A stretch of 64,000 bases of DNA from Microbacteriaceae bacterium. Its GTDB lineage: Bacteria > Actinomycetota > Actinomycetes > Actinomycetales > Microbacteriaceae. The stretch lies in contig JAHBTA010000001.1 of the NCBI GenBank assembly GCA_019638805.1, positions 434,001 through 498,000 of the forward strand, in the 5' to 3' direction. Shown in pieces: positions 9,230-21,728 of this stretch (positions are counted from its first letter, which is position 1; each line of letters starts with the position of its first letter). Both the position numbers and the translations under genes were made by a program. The notes beneath the pieces were generated by a model. It worked only from the letters and a program-made list of their open reading frames with translations, ran no database searches and was not told where the DNA came from.

Positions 9230-9556
9230 TCACGACCCCGCCGCGAACGCGAGCAGGATGGGCGCGAGCGACCCGGCGCTCAGCACGAGCGCGTTGACGG
9301 TCGCCAGCGACACCGCGAGCAGCGCGACCCGGTGGGTCAGGATGCGGCCCCGCCCCAGCAGCAGCGCCCCGACGAACGCGATCGGCGGGATCGCGATCCC
9401 GAGAACGAGCAGCCACCACGGGGTGTATGCGGAGATGCCCAGCTGCGCATAGAAGGACGGCAGGGCGACCAGATTCGCGATGCCCTGGAAGACGGCGTGC
9501 AGGTGCAGCACGCCGAACGCGACGGCGACGACGATGACGGCCACGCGATCCCTCAT
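9230..9556 (-). CDS. Small membrane protein, four helices
   Basis: A 108-residue hydrophobic protein with four likely membrane segments (near residues 5-22, 42-64, 72-92 and 95-107). I do not recognise a family. Its ATG at 9556 overlaps the stop of the upstream gene by 4 bp (ATGA), so the two are translationally coupled and the products probably act together in the membrane. Confidence 0.7.
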   Translation of the reverse strand: MRDRVAVIVVAVAFGVLHLHAVFQGIANLVALPSFYAQLGISAYTPWWLLVLGIAIPPIAFVGALLLGRGRILTHRVALLAVSLATVNALVLSAGSLAPILLAFAAGS

Positions 9557-10011
9557 GACGCACCCCCGGTCACCAGGAGCGGCAGAACCGGCCAGGGCAG
9601 CAGAACCAGGACCCCGAGCAGGAGCCACGCGATGCGCGCACCGAGCTTCCACGGGGTCAGCAGCACCGTGACACCGAACCAGAGCGGCGCCGCGATGATG
9701 GCGGTGAACTCGCCGAACTGCCAGAGCACCTGCGGCAGCAGCTGGGTCGAGCCGGCCGAGGTGAAGCCGGTGCCGAGGATCCACCCCACCGTCAGGGCGA
9801 GGTAGAGCACGGCGAACAGGAACGTGAGCGGTGCCATGCCGGGTCGCGGCGGGGGACCTGCGGGGGGCGCGTCGTCCGCGGGGGCCGCCACGGCATCCGA
9901 GCCCCGACCGCTCGGCAGGCGCGCGCCCTCGCGCCCGGTCAGCTCGTCGCCGGCCCAGTGCAGGGCGTCGTCGTCATCGTCCTCGAGCGGTTCGGGCTCC
10001 TCGCGCGCCAT
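9553..10011 (-). CDS. Membrane protein with acidic N-terminus
   Basis: A 152-residue protein: an acidic, proline/alanine-rich hydrophilic N-terminus (EPEPLEDDDDD at about 5-15), then three hydrophobic segments from residue 60 to the end. The function is unknown. The ATG at 10011 directly abuts the mtlD stop codon (TGA then ATG), and the 3' end overlaps the next small membrane gene by 4 bp, so mtlD and the two membrane genes form a single transcription unit. Confidence 0.7.
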   Translation of the reverse strand: MAREEPEPLEDDDDDALHWAGDELTGREGARLPSGRGSDAVAAPADDAPPAGPPPRPGMAPLTFLFAVLYLALTVGWILGTGFTSAGSTQLLPQVLWQFGEFTAIIAAPLWFGVTVLLTPWKLGARIAWLLLGVLVLLPWPVLPLLVTGGAS

Positions 10012-11148
10012 TCAGCGGTCCAGCCGCAACTGGACGACCTCGGTCACGTGCGGGAAGAGCGGATGCGACGGCTCGAGCCCGGTGATCGTCTCAGCGATCG
10101 AGGCGGCCGACTCCCCCGACGCGAGGAGGGCCTGCAGCTCGACGCTCTCGGCGTCCTCGGGCACGTCGAACCGCAGTGCGGCGCCCACCGCGTTGAGCAG
10201 GTTCCAGGCGGGCTGCCCGCGCTCGGCCAGCTCCGCCGCCGGACCGATGAAGCGCTCATGCCTGCTGAGTTTGCGCAGCGGCCCGCGACCGACCCGCTCG
10301 CAGGTGTCCGGCAGGTCGGGGTTGGAGATGCGGGTCAGGGTCTTCTCGATGTAGGCCTGCTGCTCGTCGTCGCCGAACCCGTGCTTCGCCACCAGGAGCG
10401 CCTTGGTCTCGGCGAGCACCGCCCGCACCTCGGCCTGCAGCTCGGGGGTCGCGAGCGCCTCGCGGATCTGCACCCAGCCGCGATCGCGCCCGTGATACGC
10501 GGCGGCGGCGTGCGCGGTGTTGACCGTGAAGAGCTTGCGCTCGATGAAAGGCCGCAGGTCGTCGACCCAGGTGACACCCGCGATCTCGGGTTCGGCGCCG
10601 TGGAACGGGCGGCGGTCCACGACCCACTCGGAGAACGCCTCGATCGTCACGTCGAGTCCGCCGTGCTGCTCGGGAACGATGCGATCGATGGCGCAGTCGG
10701 CGAAGATCGCCCGGTCGGCCGCCGCGGCATCCAGGTCGCGCACGTGGTCGGCGAGCATGGTCGTCCCGCCGATGGCGTTCTCACAGGCGATGACGGCGAG
10801 CGGAGCGGCTCCGGCCGGGCGTGCGGCGAGGCCCCTCGCGATGACCGGGGCGACGAACCGCAGGATGCGCGCGCCGACCGCGGTCGTCACCAGATCGGCG
10901 GATGCGACGGCCGCGACGACCTCGTCCTCGTGCGTCGCGCTGTTGAGCGCCCGGTACCCGTCGACGACGTGATCGCGCGCGCCCTCGCCGATCTCGTGCA
11001 CCCGGTAGCTCGTCTGGGACTGGAGGGCCCCGATGAGGTCCTCGCTCACATCGGCGAAGACGACCTCGTAGCCGCTCTCGTGCAGGAACTGCGCGACGAA
11101 GCCGCGCCCGATGTTGCCTGCGCCGAAGTGCACGGCGATCTTGTCCAC
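10012..11148 (-). CDS. mtlD: Mannitol-1-phosphate 5-dehydrogenase
   Basis: NAD-dependent enzyme interconverting mannitol-1-phosphate and fructose-6-phosphate. The 378 residues match the family; the Rossmann motif GAGNIGRGF is at 9-17, and the ERKLFTVNTAHA segment belongs to the long-chain mannitol dehydrogenase core. The start is a GTG at 11148, 14 bp after the modC stop, with GAGGGA as ribosome site (a GACAAT box ending six bases upstream is an alternative reading). No mannitol PTS genes are nearby, so it may serve a remote PTS or make mannitol from fructose-6-phosphate. It follows modABC on the same strand, without obvious functional link. Confidence 0.93.
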   Translation of the reverse strand: MDKIAVHFGAGNIGRGFVAQFLHESGYEVVFADVSEDLIGALQSQTSYRVHEIGEGARDHVVDGYRALNSATHEDEVVAAVASADLVTTAVGARILRFVAPVIARGLAARPAGAAPLAVIACENAIGGTTMLADHVRDLDAAAADRAIFADCAIDRIVPEQHGGLDVTIEAFSEWVVDRRPFHGAEPEIAGVTWVDDLRPFIERKLFTVNTAHAAAAYHGRDRGWVQIREALATPELQAEVRAVLAETKALLVAKHGFGDDEQQAYIEKTLTRISNPDLPDTCERVGRGPLRKLSRHERFIGPAAELAERGQPAWNLLNAVGAALRFDVPEDAESVELQALLASGESAASIAETITGLEPSHPLFPHVTEVVQLRLDR

Positions 11149-11162
11149 CGGTTCATTGTCCC

Positions 11163-11888
11163 TCAGCGACCGAGCAATCGCGCCACATACGGCGTCGCCG
11201 GGCGTGCGCGCAGTTGCTCGGGCGTGCCGCGCTGGGTGACGCGTCCGGACTGCAGCACCACGACATCGTCGGCCAGCGCCCGCACGTCGTCGGCGTCGTG
11301 GGTCACCAGCACCACCGGCCGGTCGAAGTCGCGCAGGTGGCCGGTGAGGTCCTCGCGCACGCCGTCGCGGGTCTCCGCATCCAGCGCGGCCAGCGGCTCA
11401 TCCAGCAGCAGCACCGCGGGGTCGGACGCCAGCGCGCGGGCCAGCGCGACCCGCTGACGCTGGCCGCCGGAGAGCCCGGCCGGGTGCCGTGCCGCCAGGG
11501 GGTCGAGCTCGAACCGCTCGAGCCACGGCGAAGCGGCCGCTCGCGCGTCCGCGCGCGTCGCCCCCCGCATGCGCGCCGCGAACGCGACATTGTCGTGCAC
11601 GGTCAGGTGCTCGAACAGCAGGAAATCCTGGAACACCACCCCCACGCGGCGCAGCTCGGGCGCGACGCCGTGCGGGCCCGCGCTCAACGTCAGGCCCCCG
11701 ACGCGGACGGTCCCGGTGGTGAGCGGGATGAGCCCCGCGATCGCCGCGACGAGCGTCGACTTGCCCGCGCCATTGGGACCGACCAGCGCGAGCGGGCGCC
11801 CGGCGCGAGCCTCGAATGCGGCGACGGCCGTGAAACCGTCGCGGTCCACTCGCGCGTCCACCGCGAGCGCGGGCGCGTCCTCCGTCAT
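11163..11888 (-). CDS. modC: Molybdate ABC transporter ATP-binding protein, short form
   Basis: Cytoplasmic ATPase of the molybdate importer. Walker A GPNGAGKST at 37-45, ABC signature LSGGQRQRVAL, Walker B VLLLDEPLAALD and the switch histidine in VLVTHD are intact. At 241 residues it lacks the C-terminal Mop (molybdate-binding) domain found in ModC of about 350 residues, so the regulatory part is missing. Its ATG overlaps the modB stop by 4 bp. Assignment as molybdate rather than sulfate transporter rests on the adjacent modA and molybdopterin genes. Confidence 0.88.
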   Translation of the reverse strand: MTEDAPALAVDARVDRDGFTAVAAFEARAGRPLALVGPNGAGKSTLVAAIAGLIPLTTGTVRVGGLTLSAGPHGVAPELRRVGVVFQDFLLFEHLTVHDNVAFAARMRGATRADARAAASPWLERFELDPLAARHPAGLSGGQRQRVALARALASDPAVLLLDEPLAALDAETRDGVREDLTGHLRDFDRPVVLVTHDADDVRALADDVVVLQSGRVTQRGTPEQLRARPATPYVARLLGR

Positions 11889-12682
11889 GAACGCACCCCC
11901 GGCATCCAGCGGTCGCGCATGAGCAGCAGTACCGCGACCGAGACCACCAGCAGCACGAGGGCGATCGCGATCGCCTCCCCCGGATCGGTCTGCATCGCCA
12001 GATAGCTGGCGATGGGGAGCGTGCGCGTGACACCGGGAAGCGAGCCCGCGAAGGTGATGGTCGCGCCGAACTCCCCCAGCGCCCGCGTGAAGCACAGCAC
12101 CGCCCCGGCCGCGATGCCCGGTCCGACCAGCGGCACCGTCACGAATCGGAAGACCTGCCAGCGCGATGCGCCGAGCGTCGCAGCGGCCGCCTCGCTGCGC
12201 CGGTCCGACGACCCGAGCGCCCCCTCGACGGCGAACACCAGGAACGGCATCGCGACGAACGCCTGCGCGATGACCACGGCGCCGCTCGTGTACGGGATGC
12301 CGAACCCGGCCTGAGCGAGGAACTGGCCCAGGATCCCGCGACGGCCCAGCAGCAGCAGCAGCGCGATGCCGCCGATCACCGGGGGCAGCACGAGGGGCAC
12401 GGTGATGACCGCCCTCAGCAGACGACGCGGCACCGCCGCCCACGCGGCGCTGCGCACCAGGAGCATCGCCAGGGGCACGCCGAGCACCAGGCACACGCCC
12501 GTGGCGCACAGCGCCGTGGTCAGCGAGAGGCCGAGTGCCTCGAGCACCGGCCCGCCCGCCAGCATGCCCGGCAGCTCGGACCATGGCGCGCGGACGAGCA
12601 GCCCAGCCAGCGGCAGGAGAAGGAAGGCCAGTCCGATCGCCGCGACGACCGCGACGACCGGGCTCAGCCGACCCCTGCTCAT
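11885..12682 (-). CDS. modB: Molybdate ABC transporter permease
   Basis: A 265-residue permease of the molybdate importer with about six membrane segments. The cytoplasmic coupling segment (AAAATLGASRWQVFRFVTVP) matches the EAA loop that docks on ModC. It overlaps modC by 4 bp and follows modA after 4 bp, giving a compact modA-modB-modC operon. Confidence 0.9.
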   Translation of the reverse strand: MSRGRLSPVVAVVAAIGLAFLLLPLAGLLVRAPWSELPGMLAGGPVLEALGLSLTTALCATGVCLVLGVPLAMLLVRSAAWAAVPRRLLRAVITVPLVLPPVIGGIALLLLLGRRGILGQFLAQAGFGIPYTSGAVVIAQAFVAMPFLVFAVEGALGSSDRRSEAAAATLGASRWQVFRFVTVPLVGPGIAAGAVLCFTRALGEFGATITFAGSLPGVTRTLPIASYLAMQTDPGEAIAIALVLLVVSVAVLLLMRDRWMPGVRS

Positions 12683-12686
12683 GCGG

Positions 12687-13475
12687 TCACGGTGTCACGA
12701 AGCCGGCGGCGGCGAGCGCCTGCCGACCCGTATCGGACAGCACGTACTCGACCCAGGCGTGAGCCCCGGTTCCGTTCGGCGTCCCGCTCACGATGGCGAT
12801 CGGGTAGCGGTTGACGATGTCCGCCGCTTCGGGCACCTCGATGCCCTCGACCGCACCGCCGGCGGCGACCACGTCCGTGCGGTAGACCAGGCCGGCATCC
12901 GCCTCGCCCAGTTCGACCTTGGTGAGCACGGCCTTGACATCCTGCTCGAGCGTGTCGGGGCGCGCGGTGATACCCGCGGCGGCCAGCAACGCCTGGGCGG
13001 CCGCCCCGCAGGGCACAGCCGCATCGCACAGCGCGATCGCCAGGTCGGGGTCGGCCAGATCGGCCAGCCCGGTGACCCCGCCCGGATTGCCCGCGGGGAC
13101 CACCAGCTCCAGCCTGTTGGCCGTGAAGATCTCCGGCTCCAGGGCATGGCCCGCGTCGACCACGGTCTGCATGGTGGCCTCGTCGGCCGCCGCGAAGACG
13201 TCCGCCGGGGCGCCCTCGATGATCTGGGCCGCCAGGCCCGAGCTGCCCCCGTAGTCGAGCACCAGGTCGACGCCGGGATACGCGGTCTCGAACGTCGGCT
13301 CGAGAGAGTCGAAGACCTCGGTGAGGGATGCCGCGGCGAAGACGGTCACGGTCCCCTCGAGGAACCCGGGCGGAGCGGGCGGCGGCGGGGCGGGGGTGCT
13401 GCAGCCCGCCAGGGCGACGAGCCCGAGCGCGGCGATCGAGGGTATCCGGGACCTCACCGGACCATGATCCCGCAT
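12687..13475 (-). CDS. modA: Molybdate-binding lipoprotein
   Basis: Extracellular solute-binding lipoprotein that captures molybdate (or tungstate). Type II signal peptide with lipobox LAGC, then VTVFAAASLTEVFDSLEPTF, the characteristic ModA opening, and the second-lobe segment VLTKVELGEADAGLVYRTD. The ATG at 13475 is preceded by AGGGA and gives 262 residues; a GTG at 13457 would give 256 and is a real alternative. It is divergent from moeB across about 50 bp, so molybdate import and cofactor synthesis share an upstream region. No ModE operator was recognised. Confidence 0.9.
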   Translation of the reverse strand: MRDHGPVRSRIPSIAALGLVALAGCSTPAPPPPAPPGFLEGTVTVFAAASLTEVFDSLEPTFETAYPGVDLVLDYGGSSGLAAQIIEGAPADVFAAADEATMQTVVDAGHALEPEIFTANRLELVVPAGNPGGVTGLADLADPDLAIALCDAAVPCGAAAQALLAAAGITARPDTLEQDVKAVLTKVELGEADAGLVYRTDVVAAGGAVEGIEVPEAADIVNRYPIAIVSGTPNGTGAHAWVEYVLSDTGRQALAAAGFVTP

Positions 13476-13527
13476 CCGCGGTCCCTGTGGCCTGCGTGTC
13501 GCGCCCGGAGACTGGAAGAATCGGATC

Positions 13528-14646
13528 ATGGTCGTCGACCCGGATTCCCCGCGATTCGCGCGACAGCGCATCCTCGGCGGATTCGGCCCCGCCGCCCAGC
13601 GCCGGCTCACCGAGGCGCATGTGGTCGTCGTCGGCGCGGGCGGCCTGGGCAGCGCGCTGCTGCCTGCGCTCGCGGCGGCGGGCGTCGGCGAGCTCACGAT
13701 CGTCGACGACGACACCGTCGACGCGAGCAACCTGCACCGGCAGACCCTCTTCACCCCCTCAGACGTCGGGCGCCCCAAGGTCGACGCGGCTGCCGACGCC
13801 CTTGCCCGCATCGCTCCGGACACGGTCGTGCACGCACGCCACGAGCGGTTCGCGCCCGGGGCCACCTTCGACCTGCTGCTCGATGCCGATCTGCTCGCCG
13901 ACGGAACCGACAACCGGCCCACCCGGTACCTGGCCAACGACGCGGCGGCGATCCGCGGCATCCCGCTGGTCTGGGGGTCGGCGCTGCGGTACTCCGGTCA
14001 GGTGGGCGTGGCATGGGACGAGCGCGGGGTCGACTTCCGCGACCTCCTGCCCGAGGATCCGGACGCGGACGGGGGCGACACCTGCGAGATCGAGGGCGTG
14101 CTGCCCACGGTGTGCGCGGTCATCGGGGCGATGATGGCCTCCGAGGTGATCAAATTGCTGACCGGGGTCGGCGAGCCGCTGCTGGGTCGCGTCGCCGCCT
14201 ACGACGCCCTGACCGGCACGACCCGCGAGATCGCGTATCGCCGCGACCCGCAGGCCCCGCGCCCCGGGTCGCTCGAGGAGCGCACGGCCCTGCGCGAACC
14301 CGACCCCGGTCGGGCGGTCACCGCGGAACAGCTCGCCAAACTGCTCGCCGGGCCGACGACGGCGGGTGTGCACGAGACGCCGCCCGTGCTGCTGGATGTC
14401 CGCGAGCGCCCCGAGGCGTCGTTCGCCTCCCTGCCCGGCTCGGTGCTGATCCCGCTGGGCGAGCTGCCCGGGCGCCTCGACGAGCTCGACCCGGACGCCC
14501 CGATCGTCGTGTACTGCCACCACGGGGTGCGCTCGGCGCGCGGACTCGAGGTGCTCGAGCGGGCGGGCTTCACGCGCGCACGGCATCTCACCGGCGGCAT
14601 CGAGGCCTGGTCGGTGCTGGTCGATCCCGCGGTTCCGAGGTACTGA
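13528..14646 (+). CDS. moeB: Molybdopterin-synthase adenylyltransferase with rhodanese domain (MoeB/MoeZ type)
   Basis: Activates the C-terminal glycine of MoaD by adenylation and, through its rhodanese domain, transfers sulfur to form the thiocarboxylate. Residues about 1-240 are a ThiF/E1-like domain (nucleotide motif GAGGLGSALLPALAAAG, then DDDTVDASNLHRQ); the last about 100 residues are a rhodanese domain with active-site cysteine in YCHHGVRS. A cysteine preceding EIEGVLPTVCAVIG sits where the MoeB/MoeZ catalytic cysteine is expected. 372 residues, usual for the fused form. The stop overlaps the moaC-mog start (TGATG). Confidence 0.92.
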   Translation: MVVDPDSPRFARQRILGGFGPAAQRRLTEAHVVVVGAGGLGSALLPALAAAGVGELTIVDDDTVDASNLHRQTLFTPSDVGRPKVDAAADALARIAPDTVVHARHERFAPGATFDLLLDADLLADGTDNRPTRYLANDAAAIRGIPLVWGSALRYSGQVGVAWDERGVDFRDLLPEDPDADGGDTCEIEGVLPTVCAVIGAMMASEVIKLLTGVGEPLLGRVAAYDALTGTTREIAYRRDPQAPRPGSLEERTALREPDPGRAVTAEQLAKLLAGPTTAGVHETPPVLLDVRERPEASFASLPGSVLIPLGELPGRLDELDPDAPIVVYCHHGVRSARGLEVLERAGFTRARHLTGGIEAWSVLVDPAVPRY

Positions 14647-15641
14647 TGAGCAGACTGAGCCACCTGGACGACGAGGGACGCGCACGCATGGTCGACGTGG
14701 GCGGCAAGGTCGTGACCCGGCGGGTCGCGGTCGCGGCGGGACGACTGGACACCACCGCCGAGGTGGTCGCGGCCGTGCTGCGGGACGAGCGGGGTCACGC
14801 GAACACCCTGCCCAAGGCCGACGTGCTCGCCACCGCGCGCATCGCGGGCATCCAGGCGGCCAAGCGCACGAGCGAACTCATCCCGCTGGCCCACCCGCTG
14901 CCGCTGGACAAGGTGACGATCGAGTTCGAGGCCGGGGAGGTATCCATCGCCATCACGGCGACGGCCGCGGTCACGGCCAAGACCGGCGTCGAGATGGAGG
15001 CGCTGACCGCCGTCGCCGTCGCCGGCCTCACGCTGCACGACATGGTCAAGGCTCTGGATCCCGCGGCGGTGCTCGGCGAGATCCGCCTGATCGAGAAGAC
15101 CGGCGGCAAGCACGGGCGCTGGACGCGCGCGGCCACCGAGCCCGCGGATGCGCCCACGCCGCCCTCTACCCCGGGTCGCGCGGTCGCCATCGTGTCGTCG
15201 ACGCGCTCGGCCGCCGGGGAGGCCCAGGACAGCACCGGCCCCGCGCTGGTCGAGTGGCTGCGCGCCCAGGGATACCAGATCGACGCACCCGTGGTGGTCG
15301 CCGACGCCGCGATCGGCGAGGCGATCAGGGATGCCGTGGCCGGCTCCCCCGGAATCGTCCTGACCACGGGGGGCACCGGGGTCTCCCCCACCGACCGCAC
15401 CCCGGAGGCGACGGCCGCCGTGCTGGACCGCGAGCTGCCGGGGATCGCCGAGGCGATCCGGGCCGCGGGGCGGGAGGCGGTTCCCACGGCGGCGCTCAGC
15501 CGGGCGCTGGCGGGTCTGGCCGGCGACACCATCGTGGTCAACCTGCCCGGCTCGAGCGGCGGGGTCCGCGACGGGCTCGCGGTGCTGGAGGATCTTCTGC
15601 CGCACCTGCGCGAGCAGCTCGCCGGCGGCGATCATGGGTGA
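14646..15641 (+). CDS. moaC: Fused MoaC-Mog molybdenum cofactor protein
   Basis: A 331-residue fusion. Residues about 1-158 are MoaC, which with MoaA makes cyclic pyranopterin monophosphate from GTP; KRTSELIPLAHPLPL (73-87) and KTGVEMEAL (112-120) are its signatures. After an alanine/proline linker (about 160-176), residues 177-331 are a MogA/MoaB domain that adenylylates molybdopterin, with LTTGGTGVSPTDRTPEA (239-255) and NLPGSSGGVRDGL. Such MoaC/MoaB fusions are known in actinobacteria. Starts inside the moeB stop (TGATG) and overlaps moaE by 8 bp, so the three are co-translated. It joins an early and a late step of the pathway in one polypeptide. Confidence 0.92.
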   Translation: MSRLSHLDDEGRARMVDVGGKVVTRRVAVAAGRLDTTAEVVAAVLRDERGHANTLPKADVLATARIAGIQAAKRTSELIPLAHPLPLDKVTIEFEAGEVSIAITATAAVTAKTGVEMEALTAVAVAGLTLHDMVKALDPAAVLGEIRLIEKTGGKHGRWTRAATEPADAPTPPSTPGRAVAIVSSTRSAAGEAQDSTGPALVEWLRAQGYQIDAPVVVADAAIGEAIRDAVAGSPGIVLTTGGTGVSPTDRTPEATAAVLDRELPGIAEAIRAAGREAVPTAALSRALAGLAGDTIVVNLPGSSGGVRDGLAVLEDLLPHLREQLAGGDHG

Positions 15642-16050
15642 TCGCTCGCTCGGGCTCATCGACGAGCGGCCTCTGGATCGCGCCGCCCTGGAGGCGTTCG
15701 TGCGCTCGAGCGCCGACGGCGCGGTCGTGGTGTTCGAGGGCGTCATCCGGGATCACGACCACGGCGAGGGGGTGAGCGCCCTGGACTACTCCGCGCATCC
15801 CGAAGCGCTGGGCTTCCTCGAGCGCATCTGCGGGCAGCTCGCGGAGGAGACCGGACTGCGGGTGGCGGCCGCGCATCGCGTCGGCGCGCTCGTGGTGGGC
15901 GACGTCGCCCTGATCGCCGCGGTCGCCGCACCTCACCGCACCGAGGCGTTCACCGCCTGCGCCGAACTCGTGCAGCGCATCAAGACCGGGGTGCCGATCT
16001 GGAAGCGCCAGCACCTCGCCTCCGGTGCCACGGAGTGGGTCGGCCTCTAA
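15634..16050 (+). CDS. moaE: Molybdopterin synthase large subunit
   Basis: Catalytic subunit that, with MoaD, inserts the dithiolene sulfurs into cyclic pyranopterin to make molybdopterin. 138 residues. GAVVVFEGVIRDHDHG near the N-terminus and RIKTGVPIWKRQ near the C-terminus (with the catalytic lysines) are the family hallmarks. It starts inside the end of moaC-mog and is convergent with moaD, its partner, 12 bp away; pairing of the two subunits at the same locus supports both calls. Confidence 0.93.
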   Translation: MGDRSLGLIDERPLDRAALEAFVRSSADGAVVVFEGVIRDHDHGEGVSALDYSAHPEALGFLERICGQLAEETGLRVAAAHRVGALVVGDVALIAAVAAPHRTEAFTACAELVQRIKTGVPIWKRQHLASGATEWVGL

Positions 16051-16062
16051 CGGGAGGCGCGC

Positions 16063-16296
16063 TCAGCCGCCGGCGAACGGGGGGAGCACGTCGACCCGGG
16101 CGCCGATCGGCGCCGCGTCGTCGCGGGAGACGACACCGTCGATGAGGAAGGCGCCGCTGCGGAGCACCCGTGCCATGGCATCCCCGTAGGCCGCGATGAG
16201 GTGCAAGCGCAACTCGCCCGCGGTCGCGACCTCGAGCCGCTCGGAATCGCGCCCCGCCGCATCCGCGGCGGCAGCGAAGTAGCGCACCTCAGCCAC
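16063..16296 (-). CDS. moaD: Molybdopterin synthase sulfur-carrier subunit
   Basis: A 77-residue ubiquitin-like sulfur carrier (MoaD/ThiS family). It opens MAEVRYFAAAADAAG and ends in the essential GlyGly (PPFAGG), whose C-terminal carboxylate is thiolated by MoeB. Encoded on the strand opposite to moaE, tail to tail with it, so it must have its own transcription start, or come from upstream readthrough on the minus strand. Confidence 0.88.
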   Translation of the reverse strand: MAEVRYFAAAADAAGRDSERLEVATAGELRLHLIAAYGDAMARVLRSGAFLIDGVVSRDDAAPIGARVDVLPPFAGG

Positions 16297-16337
16297 CGAT
16301 CGCTCCCCTCCACCCTCAGCAGGCAGGTTGCCCCAGG

Positions 16338-19836
<3,499 letters not shown>

Positions 19837-19876
19837 GATGGTCCTTCGCTGCGAGAGATGTCTGCTGAACGCGGAG

Positions 19877-21583
19877 TCACCCGGTGACCGCGCCCTCGGA
19901 TGCCGAGCGCACGAGCTTGGTGTACTTCGCGAGAACGCCACGGGTATAGCGCGGTGGAAGAGGAACCCAGCCGTCACGGCGGGCTTCCAGCTCGGCCGGA
20001 TCGACCAGTAGGTCGATCGTCCGGGCTGCGATATCGACCCGTATCAGATCACCATCCCGCAGGAATGCGATCGGACCTGCGTCCGACGCCTCCGGCGCGA
20101 TGTGGCCGATGCACAGGCCGGTTGTGCCGCCTGAGAATCGTCCGTCGGTCAATAGTAGGACATCTTTTCCGAGCCCCGCGCCCTTGATGGCGGCCGTGAT
20201 GGCGAGCATCTCGCGCATGCCGGGGCCGCCCTTCGGGCCCTCCCAGCGGATCACCACCACGTCGCCGTGCTGGATCTCGCCGTTGGTCAGCGCGTCCATC
20301 GCGGCGCGCTCGCGCTCGAAGACCCGGGCGGGGCCCTCGAAGACCGTGGCGTCGAAGCCGGCGGTCTTGACCACGGCACCCTCGGGGGCCAACGAACCGG
20401 TCAGGATGGTGAGCCCGCCGCTCTCGTGGATCGGGTTGTCGAGCGTGCGCAGCACCTCGCCGTCGAGCGGCGGGATGTTCATCTCGGCCAGGTTCTCGGC
20501 CATCGTCTTGCCGGTGACCGTCAGGCAATCGCCGTGCATGAGGCCGGCGTCCAGGAGCGCCTTCATGAGCACCGGCAGTCCGCCGCGCCGGTCCACGTCG
20601 TTCATGACGTACCGGCCGAAGGGCTTGAGGTCGCCCACATGCGGCACCTTGGAGCCGATGCGGTTGAAGTCGTCGAGCGTGAGCTCGACCTCGGCCTCGT
20701 GCGCGATCGCGAGCAGGTGCAGCACGATGTTGGTCGACCCGCCGAGCGCCATGCCGACGGCGATGGCGTTCTCGAAGGCCTCCTTGGTCAGGATCTGCCG
20801 GGCCGTGATGCCCTTCTTCAGCAGGTTGACCACGGCCTCGCCCGAGCGGTGCGCGAAGTAGTCGCGGCGCGCGTCGGCCGCGGCCGGTGAAGCGGAGCCG
20901 GGCAGGCTCAGCCCGAGGGCCTCGGCGACGCTCGCCATGGTGTTGGCGGTGTACATGCCGCCGCAGGCGCCCTCGCCGGGGGCGAAGGCGCACTCGATGC
21001 GGTGCGCGTCCTCCTCGGACATCGTGCCCGCCTTCACCCCGCCGACCGCCTCGAAGCTGTCGATGATGGTGATGTCCTTCTCGGTTCCGTCCGAGAGACG
21101 AACCCAGCCGGGAGCGATCGATCCGGCATAGAGGAACACGGATGCGAGGTCGAGTCGAGCGGCAGCCATGAGCATCCCGGGGATCGACTTGTCGCATCCC
21201 GCCAGGAGCACCGAGCCGTCGAGGCGCTCGGCCTGCATGACGGTCTCGACGCTGTCGGCGATGACCTCGCGGCTGACGAGCGAGAAGTGCATGCCCTCGT
21301 GCCCCATCGAGATGCCGTCGGACACGCTCACGGTGCCGAACTGCAGTGGGTACCCGCCGCCGGCGTGCACTCCCTCCTTCGCGGCCTGCGCGAGGCGGGC
21401 GAGGGAGAGGTTGCAGGGGGTGATCTCGTTCCAGGAGCTCGCGATGCCGATCTGCGCCTTGTCCCAGTCGGCGTCGCCCATGCCGACCGCCCGCAGCATG
21501 CCCCGGCTCGTCGTGGCCTCGATGCCGTCGGTGACCGTGCGGGAGCGGGGCTTGTGATCGGGGGCTGCAGGCTTCTCCGGCAT
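19877..21583 (-). CDS. ilvD: Dihydroxy-acid dehydratase
   Basis: Iron-sulfur dehydratase of the branched-chain pathway (dihydroxyisovalerate to 2-oxoisovalerate). 568 residues, normal length. Cysteines expected to bind the cluster are in [20 protein letters not shown] and [12 protein letters not shown]. The ATG at 21583 is supported by the [20 protein letters not shown] start typical of relatives, although the ribosome site is weak. The 134-bp upstream gap holds a copy of the palindromic interspersed repeat, so the ilvDBNC promoter must lie within or beside that element. Confidence 0.95.
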   Translation of the reverse strand: MPEKPAAPDHKPRSRTVTDGIEATTSRGMLRAVGMGDADWDKAQIGIASSWNEITPCNLSLARLAQAAKEGVHAGGGYPLQFGTVSVSDGISMGHEGMHFSLVSREVIADSVETVMQAERLDGSVLLAGCDKSIPGMLMAAARLDLASVFLYAGSIAPGWVRLSDGTEKDITIIDSFEAVGGVKAGTMSEEDAHRIECAFAPGEGACGGMYTANTMASVAEALGLSLPGSASPAAADARRDYFAHRSGEAVVNLLKKGITARQILTKEAFENAIAVGMALGGSTNIVLHLLAIAHEAEVELTLDDFNRIGSKVPHVGDLKPFGRYVMNDVDRRGGLPVLMKALLDAGLMHGDCLTVTGKTMAENLAEMNIPPLDGEVLRTLDNPIHESGGLTILTGSLAPEGAVVKTAGFDATVFEGPARVFERERAAMDALTNGEIQHGDVVVIRWEGPKGGPGMREMLAITAAIKGAGLGKDVLLLTDGRFSGGTTGLCIGHIAPEASDAGPIAFLRDGDLIRVDIAARTIDLLVDPAELEARRDGWVPLPPRYTRGVLAKYTKLVRSASEGAVTG

Positions 21584-21645
21584 AGGAACGAGGGTACCGC
21601 CGCCCGGAAGGGGCCGCTGACGCCCCGGCTCCCCGTCCCGCGGTG

Positions 21646-21728
21646 ACGAAAACTGAGGAGAATCGCGCGCGTCAGGTGCGACGACAACCCCTGCGGGCGC
21701 AGATGACGCAAAAGTCCTCAGTTTTCGT
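21646..21728. repeat. Palindromic interspersed repeat, copy 1 (83 bp)
   Basis: Ends are a perfect 14-bp inverted repeat: ACGAAAACTGAGGA (21646-21659) and TCCTCAGTTTTCGT (21715-21728). The GC-rich centre contains CAACCCCTGC, echoed on the opposite strand in copy 2. The right arm includes the stop codon of otsB and supplies its last residues (Asn-Glu-Asn-stop). It lies between otsB and ilvD, both on the minus strand. Confidence 0.85.

Noticed and set aside
19837-19876. Attenuator or T-box upstream of ilvB
   Set aside because: The gap to ilvD is only 40 bp and has no hairpin or leader peptide with Val/Leu/Ile codons.
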